Assembly: GCA_900208305.1 (NCBI GenBank) | Contig: OAPG01000010.1 | Coordinates: 62,001 to 126,000, forward strand | Direction: 5' to 3' | DNA from: Melanopsichium pennsylvanicum | Taxonomy: Eukaryota > Basidiomycota > Ustilaginomycetes > Ustilaginales | DNA: 64,000 nt | In this document: positions 10,633 to 19,935 of the stretch, piece after piece | Layout: each line of letters starts with the position of its first letter | Numbering within the stretch: position 1 is the first letter of the stretch | Position numbers and translations under genes: made by a program | Notes under the pieces: model-generated | The model's input: only the letters and a program-made list of their open reading frames with translations | Told to the model about the DNA's origin: nothing | Databases searched by the model: none

Positions 10633-10999
10633 AATAAATAAAAAACGGAAGAGTCAATCAATAACGCTTCCAAAAACTTCCACATCTCACCAAGTAGCAT
10701 ATCATTCTTTCCCAAACTTCACCAGGCATTCCATTCCCAATCTTCCCCCCCCCTCAAATCAACTCATCCCCAGCATCTATCTCCCAAACCTCATCTGTAT
10801 TTTTATATAACTACCAAACACATCATCTTTGACTACCACTACCACTGTCTACGTTGTCTAAACCTGTCTGTGCTGCTAAACACACACATATATCTTGATC
10901 TTATCTTCTCTTTCTCTCCTCTGAACAGATTACAGTTTCCAGTTTGAATTGAGATTACAAGTATTATCATCTGTACATTTTGAAAATACCAGAATGCGA
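10633..10999. other. Short convergent spacer
   Basis: Nothing is recognised beyond A/T-rich and C-rich 3'-flank sequence between two convergent genes. Confidence 0.5.
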
Positions 11000-13900
11000 T
11001 CAAGTAGCACCCAATGGCGCTGCGATCCAAGACGCATTATTCCCAAACCTTGCCACTGCCGCTCTTGTAAAATCGCCTGGACTACCTTGAGAGCTAAACG
11101 CCAATCGCACATAATGTGGTAACTCCATCACCGTATCATTTCCCACTCCAACTCCCGCATTCCCTTGCTTCTCTTCTTCATAAACCTCGATCAATCCTTG
11201 ACTCAGATTGAAAGATGTTTCACTTCCTTGGTACCTCAAAACGTCGTCTACTAGGAGCATATATCCATCCCAATCATTCACCTCGGCTTGTGGAATCTCA
11301 TTCCATCTCACCACCGCTTGCGTTACATTCCAGTCACTACTTGTTGTGTTGAAACTTGGTCTTGCAGTACCTCCCGTTGCATCCCCTTGAACCACCGAAT
11401 CATCCTCAAGCAATCCATCAAAAGACCACCGTGCAACACCATTCGTAAACATACCTAACAAAAACGCAACGTACATCAAACACAACCGCGTCGGAAATGC
11501 GCATGCTGGAAGCAGCACCAGTGCAATAATGTAATGATGTAACCTTAAAGTCTCATTCGGCACAGCTGCTGCAAGACCGATAAGTACCCCTCCGATCACG
11601 TACAAGCAAAGGTATTTGGTTAGGTATCCCGTTTTCTGCATCACCCGAATCTGGTTGAGTGCAATGATTAGCACGACAATCGCGATGATAATGACGGCAA
11701 CGAGCGAACCGGGTTGCTGTTGAATGTCTCGAGCCACGAGTCGTTGGATTGGAACCTTGTCAAATACGACGTTGAGAAGCACACCGATCCACCAAAGACC
11801 CAACGTCCAAACCGTGCTCTCGATTGGAAGACGCGCAAAGAAGTTAGGCCAAACGAAACGGAAAATAAGTCTCCAAATGGCATAGCAGGTGAAAAGAAAA
11901 GGTAGGAAATCACCAATTGCCGATCCAATGGGTGGAGGATAGCTTCGAGGGTAAGAGACAAGGTTGACATGCCAATATCCAACGCAAGCCAAAATCCAGA
12001 AGAATACAATGGGTTTGGGTCGAAGAGCGAAGCCAACCAAAGCTGAAAGAATGGCGTTGAGAATGTATCCTTGATACCTTCGATCGGTACATTGACCCTC
12101 GCCTTGGGTCGTTTCAAATCGATAGGCTACGGGAAAGACAGAGTCAAACCCAACACTATCGATCCCATTGCTCTTACTCTGTTGGAAACCAGCATAATCG
12201 CCGATGAGCCGAACACTTCCACATCCACCCCGACTATTGTCGATGATCCCAGCATGAATAGCTGCGGCGCAAATGAAACTATCCCCGCGATAAGTCTTGT
12301 TCCCATCACCACCTCCAACCACGAGCGGTTGGTAATTGACAAGTTGATCTCCGATTGCACGCGGGTTCAGCAGAGTCACATCGATGCAACCGGCAGGACA
12401 TCGGAACGGTTGACCGACTTGAGCCGTGGGGGTGTAGAATGGCTCACAATCCACGCCATCCAAACCACATTCTGCGTTGCGTAGCCAGTAGGTCGATGTG
12501 CATGACAGAAATGCTGGTGTTCGTGAAACGCCGTCAAACCCAACTACGGCTGTATGATACCAAAGTGATTTGGCGAGATAAGCGAAACCGATGATCCACC
12601 CGATCAAGACTGAGCACAAGAGTGGCCAGTGGACCTTGTTTAACCTCAGATCCGATTGGATAGTCCGAAGCCATGCCAAGCCCGGCTGGACGTCGTCCGA
12701 GTAGTGTTCTGAATCAAGTGGATGCGAGCGAGAAGATGGAGATGGTGGAGGTTGCTGATGGAGAGAAGCGCGAGTGGCAGGATCTTTCCAAGCAACAACG
12801 TCAGTAAGGCGGATCCAATTTCGTTCGAGTTTTGCAAAAGGCCACCAACGGTAGTGTCGGATGCTGAGCCGCGCTGGTGGTTTAGGTCCAAGAAACCAGC
12901 GTCGCACTCGGCCTGTGCGAAGCCGTGAGCGAGACATTCCGAGTGCTTCTCCTGGGGAGTGAGGGTAGAAGATGGGTTCGACTTCAGGTTGCAAACTCAT
13001 CGGAGCCAGGGGAGCACTGGATTTCTTGATAGTGTCCAACGACAAGGGGTCGTTGAGGCTGTCGCTGCGGTATGACGAGCCGGGATGGCTGCTATCGTGC
13101 GTTTCGATCTCGTCCTCTACAGCAGGCAGATGGGGGATGGTGGAGTACATCACGTTGCTGTTGGAGGACGTGATTTTGTCTTCTGAGTCGGATCGATGAG
13201 TACCGTCGTCGATGATGTATCCATCTACATTGTCAAGATCCCGTTCGGACTTCTCCGCGGACCCGTTACCATTCGCACGCCCATTTGTGTTACTGTGACC
13301 ATTCACCTTTGCCGCGTCAATCTCCCTAGTAGATGGCGGCGATGGCGGCCCATGACCACCAGGGTAACCCTCCAGCACCTCTCTCCAAGCTGGCGCCTCT
13401 GTCGTCACCCTCATCTGCTCACTGAGACTTCTTGGATGGAGCACGATGAAACAGCTGTAGAACAATTCCTCTTGCTTCCTCAATCTTTCCAACTCTTCCG
13501 TTTCTGTATCCTCGAGGATCTTCCTCGTTTGCTCTGAGTACGGCCGTCTACTCATCTCCTTCAACAGCCACTGAACACTATCCATATTACTCGTCAACGT
13601 TGTCATCCCATACCGAGCACATGCGTGCATCGATCGCAACGTTGTGTACGTCTGACCGCCTGCCTGGTGTACTGTGCTCTGCCTCAACTTCTTGTACTTG
13701 CTTCTTGGAAGATCCTCCGATATATCGCGCCAATCTGCACCCCAGAGTTCGCTAAGACAGGATTCCAGCGTGTCGATCATGTGCGAGATGAAATGTGCCC
13801 GTGGAAGGTCTGGATAGACTTGTTTGAGTCGAGTGAGAGATTCGAAACCGCCAGGGCCAAGATCTTGTAGGGGTTGGATGGGAAGGAGGAGGCATCGTCG

Positions 13901-15793
13901 AAGCTCTTCATATTCCGAACCAGCCCATTTGGATCCGGTCCAAAAGTCCTGAGGGTCGACCCCTTCGTCTCCGAGCAGAGCTTTCACTCTGCGCTTCTCA
14001 TTAGGCCCGCCCACGGTAGCACTGACTCGACGAAGACGATCGAATGCGCCAACTGTGGCAAAGAGTTGCACCGCATCGCCGTTGGCGCGCTCCGCAGACG
14101 CTTGACCATCTAGCTGACCCCAAATGGGACCGAGAATGGCATCAAAGAGCGTTTCGGTGTTCATCTCCCGCTCGAGCTGGATGGCCAGCGCTCTACCTTC
14201 CTTGGCTGCGGCGTTGTCCAGAGCGCGACTAGCCTCGTCTTGCTGATCATCTTGCAAGGCTAATTCGGCGGCTCTTGCTTCGAGTGCCTCCTTACGAATC
14301 GAGAAGGTACGAAAGTGGTGCTGGTACAGAGCGCCTGAGCCGTGTTCACCATCTTCTAGCTTGGGATGTCTCTTTGTCTCATCGACCGAAACGTCGTGCG
14401 TAGCCATCTCGTGAAACTTGCCGTGCGTGGTATCGCTTACGAGAGCGATCATTGCGGTGACGTCCAGATTGATATTTTTGGTTGTGCGCCAGAGAGGTTT
14501 TGTTGGAGCTGTGGGGATCTTTGGCAATCCCATGGGCGCCGATGGAGCTTCACTGCTGGTCAAAGCGGCGCTAGGGGTGATGAATGATTCCGCCGAGATG
14601 AAAGGCAGTGATCGGTAACCAAAGACTAGATTCACGTTGTGACGTTGAGCTTCCTTAGCAATGGCTGCAAGGCGATGGTTGAAACGGTCCCACTCCGACA
14701 TTTGATAGAATCTGGCCGACGCGTCATCCTTGTTGCCGGAAGGGATTGGTGCGGTGGGTGATTGCAGTTCCATACGCGTTACGAGAATCTCGACATGAAT
14801 GGGAATGAAAGGTAGCTTGCGTCCATATTCCTCGGAACGCTGTACGCGCGCCGTGGCTTCTGTATCAGCTGCCGCACGAAGTTCGTGAATGAGCCTGGTG
14901 AGGGAGCATTTTCGCGCGGCCACGTCGAAGGCGATCGACTCGACAGGTGCGTGAATTTGATGCAACTCGTTGCTCGATGGATCATCCTCGGAGTGTGCCC
15001 CGCCTGAACACTGTGTGGTATGAACATGATCTTGGAACTGCTCGCCAGTTCTAGCCTGAGCTTGAGTGTCATCCTCTGACTCGGATGCAGAGCTAGACTC
15101 TTGCTCATCGACCATGTAGCTCTCGGCTTCCCTAAACTCCTGCCTTAGCCTTTCTGGTTTGATGATATATAGCCTGGTCCACCTATCACCATTTTGGCTC
15201 ACCATGTCCACCTTGACACTTTGGGTATTGACATTTTCTGCTCTTGGCTTTCTCATTTTCTTCTTCCTTCGAAGGGCAGCCGACATACTGAACGCGAATC
15301 GATCGTGAATGGACATGACGGGACCAAAAGTGAAAGCAACATAGAGCAGCTCTTCCCAGAATCGAATGTGATGAGTACCGTTTGAGTAAGGATGTGGTTC
15401 GTCCCAGCTTGCTCGTTGAGCTGCGAGTCGTTCAAGAGCGGCCAATTCGGATTCGACCTGGCTGCGGAGAACAGTGAGGCCTTTAAGAGAGGTGGAAGCC
15501 ATGATTCGTTCCCGATGCTCGTCCCAGCGTGGACCAGCTATTGGACAGTAGGCTCGGGCGAGTGTCTCTGCGTTGGGTTGGTATTCAACGTTTGCGCTAG
15601 ATAGTGATGCTGCTGCCGTCGGTGTTGGGGAAGCAAAATTGGAACTTGGCAAAGAATCGAGTGCAGGGCCATAGCTATAAGCAGGAGCGAGAGTGAGCCA
15701 AGTGCGATAGATACTAGCGAAATCTTGGATGGAGGTGTGTATTACTTGCAGACCGTCTCGCATACGAGATGCTGGGATGGAAGGAGGTGACAT
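11000..15793 (-). CDS. Giant fusion protein with C-terminal LCCL and multi-span membrane module
   Basis: One uninterrupted frame of about 1597 residues. I chose the ATG at 15793 (MSPPSIPASRM); the longer frame upstream has only a GTG start. Residues 1-870 are soluble, mostly helical and unrecognised, with an acidic Ser-rich insert around 220-280. A disordered linker (870-950) follows. From about 954 the sequence is typical of fungal LCCL proteins: RLSIRHYRWWPFAKLE, a membrane span at about 1052-1075, a Cys-rich LCCL domain at about 1080-1215, and then roughly seven more spans to about 1470. LCCL domains are thought to bind lipids or polysaccharides outside the cell. The C-terminus has several possible N-glycosylation sites. 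The LCCL part alone matches the usual fungal LCCL protein of 600-700 residues, so the 900-residue N-terminal extension is notable. Confidence 0.85.
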   Translation of the reverse strand: MSPPSIPASRMRDGLQVIHTSIQDFASIYRTWLTLAPAYSYGPALDSLPSSNFASPTPTAAASLSSANVEYQPNAETLARAYCPIAGPRWDEHRERIMASTSLKGLTVLRSQVESELAALERLAAQRASWDEPHPYSNGTHHIRFWEELLYVAFTFGPVMSIHDRFAFSMSAALRRKKKMRKPRAENVNTQSVKVDMVSQNGDRWTRLYIIKPERLRQEFREAESYMVDEQESSSASESEDDTQAQARTGEQFQDHVHTTQCSGGAHSEDDPSSNELHQIHAPVESIAFDVAARKCSLTRLIHELRAAADTEATARVQRSEEYGRKLPFIPIHVEILVTRMELQSPTAPIPSGNKDDASARFYQMSEWDRFNHRLAAIAKEAQRHNVNLVFGYRSLPFISAESFITPSAALTSSEAPSAPMGLPKIPTAPTKPLWRTTKNINLDVTAMIALVSDTTHGKFHEMATHDVSVDETKRHPKLEDGEHGSGALYQHHFRTFSIRKEALEARAAELALQDDQQDEASRALDNAAAKEGRALAIQLEREMNTETLFDAILGPIWGQLDGQASAERANGDAVQLFATVGAFDRLRRVSATVGGPNEKRRVKALLGDEGVDPQDFWTGSKWAGSEYEELRRCLLLPIQPLQDLGPGGFESLTRLKQVYPDLPRAHFISHMIDTLESCLSELWGADWRDISEDLPRSKYKKLRQSTVHQAGGQTYTTLRSMHACARYGMTTLTSNMDSVQWLLKEMSRRPYSEQTRKILEDTETEELERLRKQEELFYSCFIVLHPRSLSEQMRVTTEAPAWREVLEGYPGGHGPPSPPSTREIDAAKVNGHSNTNGRANGNGSAEKSERDLDNVDGYIIDDGTHRSDSEDKITSSNSNVMYSTIPHLPAVEDEIETHDSSHPGSSYRSDSLNDPLSLDTIKKSSAPLAPMSLQPEVEPIFYPHSPGEALGMSRSRLRTGRVRRWFLGPKPPARLSIRHYRWWPFAKLERNWIRLTDVVAWKDPATRASLHQQPPPSPSSRSHPLDSEHYSDDVQPGLAWLRTIQSDLRLNKVHWPLLCSVLIGWIIGFAYLAKSLWYHTAVVGFDGVSRTPAFLSCTSTYWLRNAECGLDGVDCEPFYTPTAQVGQPFRCPAGCIDVTLLNPRAIGDQLVNYQPLVVGGGDGNKTYRGDSFICAAAIHAGIIDNSRGGCGSVRLIGDYAGFQQSKSNGIDSVGFDSVFPVAYRFETTQGEGQCTDRRYQGYILNAILSALVGFALRPKPIVFFWILACVGYWHVNLVSYPRSYPPPIGSAIGDFLPFLFTCYAIWRLIFRFVWPNFFARLPIESTVWTLGLWWIGVLLNVVFDKVPIQRLVARDIQQQPGSLVAVIIIAIVVLIIALNQIRVMQKTGYLTKYLCLYVIGGVLIGLAAAVPNETLRLHHYIIALVLLPACAFPTRLCLMYVAFLLGMFTNGVARWSFDGLLEDDSVVQGDATGGTARPSFNTTSSDWNVTQAVVRWNEIPQAEVNDWDGYMLLVDDVLRYQGSETSFNLSQGLIEVYEEEKQGNAGVGVGNDTVMELPHYVRLAFSSQGSPGDFTRAAVARFGNNASWIAAPLGAT

Positions 15794-16410
15794 GTTGGCT
15801 ATGCTACCACGGCTTAGGGGCGCATTGATGGGCGTACGACTGAGCACGTGTTCAACCTTGCTAACGTTTAAGCTGGGTTATCAGAGATTCAAGCGCATTT
15901 GAATTGAGCAGCAGTATGGCATGCGGTTGATGCTGTGACATTGAAAGATCACGTTGGGAAGAATCGTGAATGGTCGTAGTGACAAAGTCGGAGATGCCGC
16001 GGTGGTGAAAGGATAGAGAGGCCACTAACTCACTCTGTTTGGACGCGTGTGGAGGCACAAATTTCAGAATCGCCGATCTTTGGCTGTGCGATTATTCTAA
16101 CAAGATGGCATCGTTGCTTGTGAAGCAACCATCATTTCATTTTAGATAGACTTTGACGAGGTTGAGTATCGAATGTGTGTGATCTGACAGTTGCTTGGGC
16201 CTTTTCGAAGCACTCAGGAGAGTCATTTGACTTGCAAGAACACACATACACGGTGTTGGGATGGGACACAAAGTTTGAATGGGTACAAGATAAAGATACG
16301 TCTGTATGATTATTGCGATGCAAAAGTCTGGAGGAAGTACCGTTCAGAACATAGATACATGACACAGAAGGAGACAAACTGAAGCATTGTCATTTGCCAA
16401 GGCTTGATAA
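15794..16410. other. Intergenic region
   Basis: This is the promoter side of the LCCL gene and the 3' flank of the alcohol dehydrogenase gene, both on the minus strand. I see no gene, repeat or RNA. Confidence 0.45.
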
Positions 16411-17448
16411 CTAGAGGTTGGCGCTGTTGACCTTGTTAGTTTGAGAAACGGCAACGAACCTGTATCGCACATCGCCCTTTTTGAGTCTCTCAACCGCTTG
16501 GTTGATACCCTCCTCGGTCATGGGCACTTCCTCGATGATGGGTTTGATGCCGTGTCGCGCAGCGAACTGAAGCATCTTTTGGTGCACTTCTCTTGTTGCA
16601 ACGAGCGAGCCTTGGATCTTGAGCTGCTTACCGATAATAGGCATGTAAGGGAAGGTGAAGTCACCCTCATCCACCGAAAGTGGGATGATGGTTGCGTCCT
16701 TTTCGAGAACCTTGAGGTAAGTCTTCCAATCGGGTTGTGCGGAGGTGGTGACGAGCAGATAGTCTAAGGGCTTGACACCTTGAAAGCTAGGGTTTACCTT
16801 GGCAGCAACGAATTCGTGAGCACCCAACTTGATGGCTTCCTCCTTTTTGTTCTCGGAACCAGAGAAAACCACGACTTCGCAACCCATCTTGTTCAAAAAT
16901 TGGATAGCAAGGTGTCCAAGACCACCAATACCGATGACACCTACGCGGTCATAGGGGCTGATGCCAGCATCATGCATAGCACCAAATACGGTGGCACCAC
17001 CACATTGCAGAGGTGCTGCGTGCTTAAGCTCCAAATCTTGAGGAATGATGTGGCAAAAATCTTCCGTAATGACAAACTTGTCACCGAACGAAGCCTGATC
17101 CAGATCGGCATTACCGTACATCTTGTTGCCATAACAATTGGTATCACGACCCTTCTTGCAAAACTTGCAAGTACCGCACGAGTCGTGGTTGTAACCCCAA
17201 CCGACTCGATCTCCCTTTTTCAAGCTCTTGACTTGGGGACCAACTTGAGAAACGATACCAACACCTTCGTGACCAAGAACCATGTCCTTCTTGAGGTAGT
17301 GGATGTCAGTGTAGCAAAGACCGGAGTGGGTTATGTCGATGACGACATCGCGTGGTTGGACGGTTCTGTCAGCGCCCTTTGCGGCCACAACCTTACCAGA
17401 GGAAGAGCCCTTGAAGACAGTGCCGAGATTGACGGTGAAGGATGACAT
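16411..17448 (-). CDS. Zinc-dependent alcohol dehydrogenase (cinnamyl/ADH6 type)
   Basis: 345 residues with no intron and an ATG at 17448. The catalytic zinc ligands are Cys45, His60-Glu61 and Cys149; the structural zinc set is Cys91, Cys94, Cys97 and Cys105. The nucleotide-binding turn GIGGLG is at 173-178. The strand that follows ends in VVFSGSENKKEEA, where Ser/Gly in place of an acidic residue suggests NADP(H) rather than NAD(H). Relatives reduce aldehydes, including aromatic and branched ones, in the cytosol. The enzyme class is firm; the substrate and cofactor preference are inferred. No pathway partner adjoins it. Confidence 0.93.
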   Translation of the reverse strand: MSSFTVNLGTVFKGSSSGKVVAAKGADRTVQPRDVVIDITHSGLCYTDIHYLKKDMVLGHEGVGIVSQVGPQVKSLKKGDRVGWGYNHDSCGTCKFCKKGRDTNCYGNKMYGNADLDQASFGDKFVITEDFCHIIPQDLELKHAAPLQCGGATVFGAMHDAGISPYDRVGVIGIGGLGHLAIQFLNKMGCEVVVFSGSENKKEEAIKLGAHEFVAAKVNPSFQGVKPLDYLLVTTSAQPDWKTYLKVLEKDATIIPLSVDEGDFTFPYMPIIGKQLKIQGSLVATREVHQKMLQFAARHGIKPIIEEVPMTEEGINQAVERLKKGDVRYRFVAVSQTNKVNSANL

Positions 17449-18912
17449 GTTATTCTAAATCAAGAAAGGATTTGTTGGTTGTAAATTTGTAGTGAAGTGG
17501 ATGGGGAAGAAGCTTGTTATATGTGATCACAAAACGGAGGAAGCTGTTGGATTGAAATGATAAGAAGCACACCTTGGTAGGACTTGACTGGTATCTGAGA
17601 AGATCTCGTGCCTGTTCCTCTGTTTGCTGACGCACACATGATTAATTATACATCGCTACAATGCGGCTATGCAAACGAGCTTGATAGAGCGAGGGATCAT
17701 GTCAAAGTAAAGTACATTACAGTACAATACAGTGCAGTACACTAAATTACAGTTGTAACACCCAATCACGATTGAATGTGTCGCGTGGCAAGACGAGTGT
17801 TGGAAACTTTTCATGACGCATCTGCGGCAAAGCATCGTTGACATTACAGTAAATTTGCAGTTTATGCAGCTTGGCACACACAAACAAATCACAAAGTTTG
17901 CAGGGAACTCGGTGGAAGCAACACTCTGAACGTTGAAAAAAGAAACAGCTAATGTTAATTCATCCGACTAGAATTTTGTACAATATTGCGTGATGACATT
18001 CGGGCGACTGGAGCAGAGTACTTTCGGCTTTATTTGATTGATTTATTTATTTTTTCTTCCTGTGACGGGAGCTGAGAAATGATGACATACGACATCAAAT
18101 GCGGTTAAGGTCATATAGTGCAACTGTTGAGCGTGGTGACTCTTCTTAAAAAATTTCTTTTCTTTCTTTCTTTTTTTTTTTTTTTTTTTTTTTTTCGGTT
18201 GTGGTACCATTAGTGCCCTGAGAAGATTGACATCTCTGACTCTCTAGCGATTCTTTGTAGACATGTGTGTCACACAGTAGCGGCATCAGAATTTTATAGA
18301 CGATCATGGAGGTTTGTTGAGTGGAGGTCGGCAATACAGATCGATTCACCTCCAATTGTATACTGTTCTCATCGTTTGCGTAAAGAAGCTTAATCCCGAG
18401 AAAGCTACATTGTGTAGTAATCACTATCTTCTGTTCAAGTGAGCTCAAAAGAGAGCTCCCGATCTTATCTCGAATTCAATATTAGATCGACCGATGAATT
18501 TGCTCCACCCGCGGCTAATCTCTGCAAAGTCACTGAATTACATCGGCTCATTTTTGGCCGAAATCGCGGAGCCGTCTTTAGTCCGCTAAGACACCCCAAA
18601 ATCCAATTCGTGTTTTACTGTTAAATGAGCCGTCGGCAAGAGAGCTTACAAAGACACATTCTATAATACATACATACCGTATGTATATTTTTTATTTTTG
18701 TTTTTTTATTTTTCGACCTCTCTTTTCGGCGTTGCAGGAATTGACAATTTGCTCGGACCACTTTGTTGTTCTCTCTCATCTTGTATATTATTGTGATTCA
18801 CCGACTGTGGCTGCTTTCTTCCACATGAACTACCATCACTCTACTATTGTCGCAATGGCAACAAACGCCGTTTTTTTAACATTTCTCTTTTTTAACTTCT
18901 ATTTCATTTATC
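17449..18912. other. Divergent intergenic region
   Basis: There is no convincing gene in the 1.46 kb between the alcohol dehydrogenase and the acetyltransferase. It holds a dense patch of TACAGTA-like words at 17700-17755 and 17845-17851, a TTTC run leading into 25 T at 18171-18195, and a T-rich leader. An ATG at 18855 opens a short hydrophobic ORF in another frame that overlaps the acetyltransferase start, so it may act as an upstream ORF. Confidence 0.45.
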
Positions 18913-19711
18913 ATGAAACAAATCCAATCACAACAATCACTTGGAGAACGAGTTGTGTACGTTACTAGACTGGTTCAACGTCACGAGATACCACGTATGG
19001 CTGAAATCCAACATGATGCGTTCAACGATCCCAACAACACAACTGCTGATGAGGTTTCCATCATTCTTGCCATCGATGAACACATTGAAGCGGGTCGCCA
19101 ATTGACTAGGAAGGAAAGAGTAGCTAACTTGATGGAACGTCAACAAGAGTATTTTGATCAATCCAAATATACCGTAGTTGGTGTATATCTCCAACCTTCT
19201 TGCTCGCCTTTTCCTTCGGATCAACGTGAACAAGATGTGGAAACGTTGGATCAAGAATCCATCAAGCTCCTCTCACGTGAATGTACGTTAGTAGGGTTTA
19301 GCATTTGGCAAAACATCACTTCAACTTCTCCTGCTGAATCACCACAAACCGACGCAAAAGAAGTTTCGAATCCTACTTTCTCCAATCGATTCTTTGCAAA
19401 AATGAACCGAACAAGAGAATCAACCATGAAAGGTAAATCATATTGGTTTTTAAAACTTCTCACAATCCATCCAAACCATCAACGGCGCGGAATAGGATCA
19501 ACTTTAGTCAAATGGGGTACCACAAAAGCAAATCAACAAGGAATTCAAGCTTGGTTGGAAAGCAGCCCAATGGGTATACCTACCTACCTCAAAGCAGGCT
19601 TCAAAATTCTAGGTATAGATACAATCAAAGAACCAAGAGCAAAACGTGGATTCGTCGAGTGGCCATATATGATCTATGAATCCAATGACATCAACAAAAA
19701 CAACAACGACA

Positions 19712-19746
<35 letters not shown>

Positions 19747-19749
19747 TAG
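18913..19749 (+). CDS. GNAT-family N-acetyltransferase with poly-Gln tail
   Basis: 278 residues from the ATG at 18913. The acetyl-CoA-binding motif A is clear near residues 183-200 (LLTIHPNHQRRGIGSTLV), followed by the GNAT helix and the PTYLKAGF strand. The N-terminal 60 residues (RLVQRHEIPRMAEIQHDAF) also fit small fungal GNAT proteins that acetylate small molecules or free N-termini. The substrate is unknown. The last 25 residues are Asn and then Gln, written by a CAG run that reaches the stop; the TAG itself differs by one base from CAG. An overlapping upstream ATG at 18855 may modulate translation. Confidence 0.85.
19716..19748. repeat. CAG/CAA microsatellite at the gene's 3' end
   Basis: About eleven CAG/CAA units encode the terminal poly-Gln and run into the TAG stop. 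Confidence 0.85.
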
Positions 19750-19912
19750 CACGTCCAAGTTACAACTACTAAAATTACGAAAAAAAAAAAGAAAAAAGAA
19801 AAAAGAAAAGAAAAGAAATAAGACCCATGGCGATAATTGGAATGGGATACTGTACATCCAGCAGCAAAATACATCCATTACAACAAATAAACGACTTCAA
19901 AACAACCTGCAT

Positions 19913-19933
19913 GTGTGTGTGTGTGTGTGTGTG
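19913..19933. repeat. (TG)10 microsatellite
   Basis: A perfect TG run lies in the 186-bp convergent spacer between the acetyltransferase and transcription factor genes. Confidence 0.9.
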
Positions 19934-19935
19934 TA

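Noticed and set aside
16780..17445. 221-codon open frame opposite the alcohol dehydrogenase
   Set aside because: It lies fully antisense to a gene with all catalytic residues intact and shows no domain of its own.
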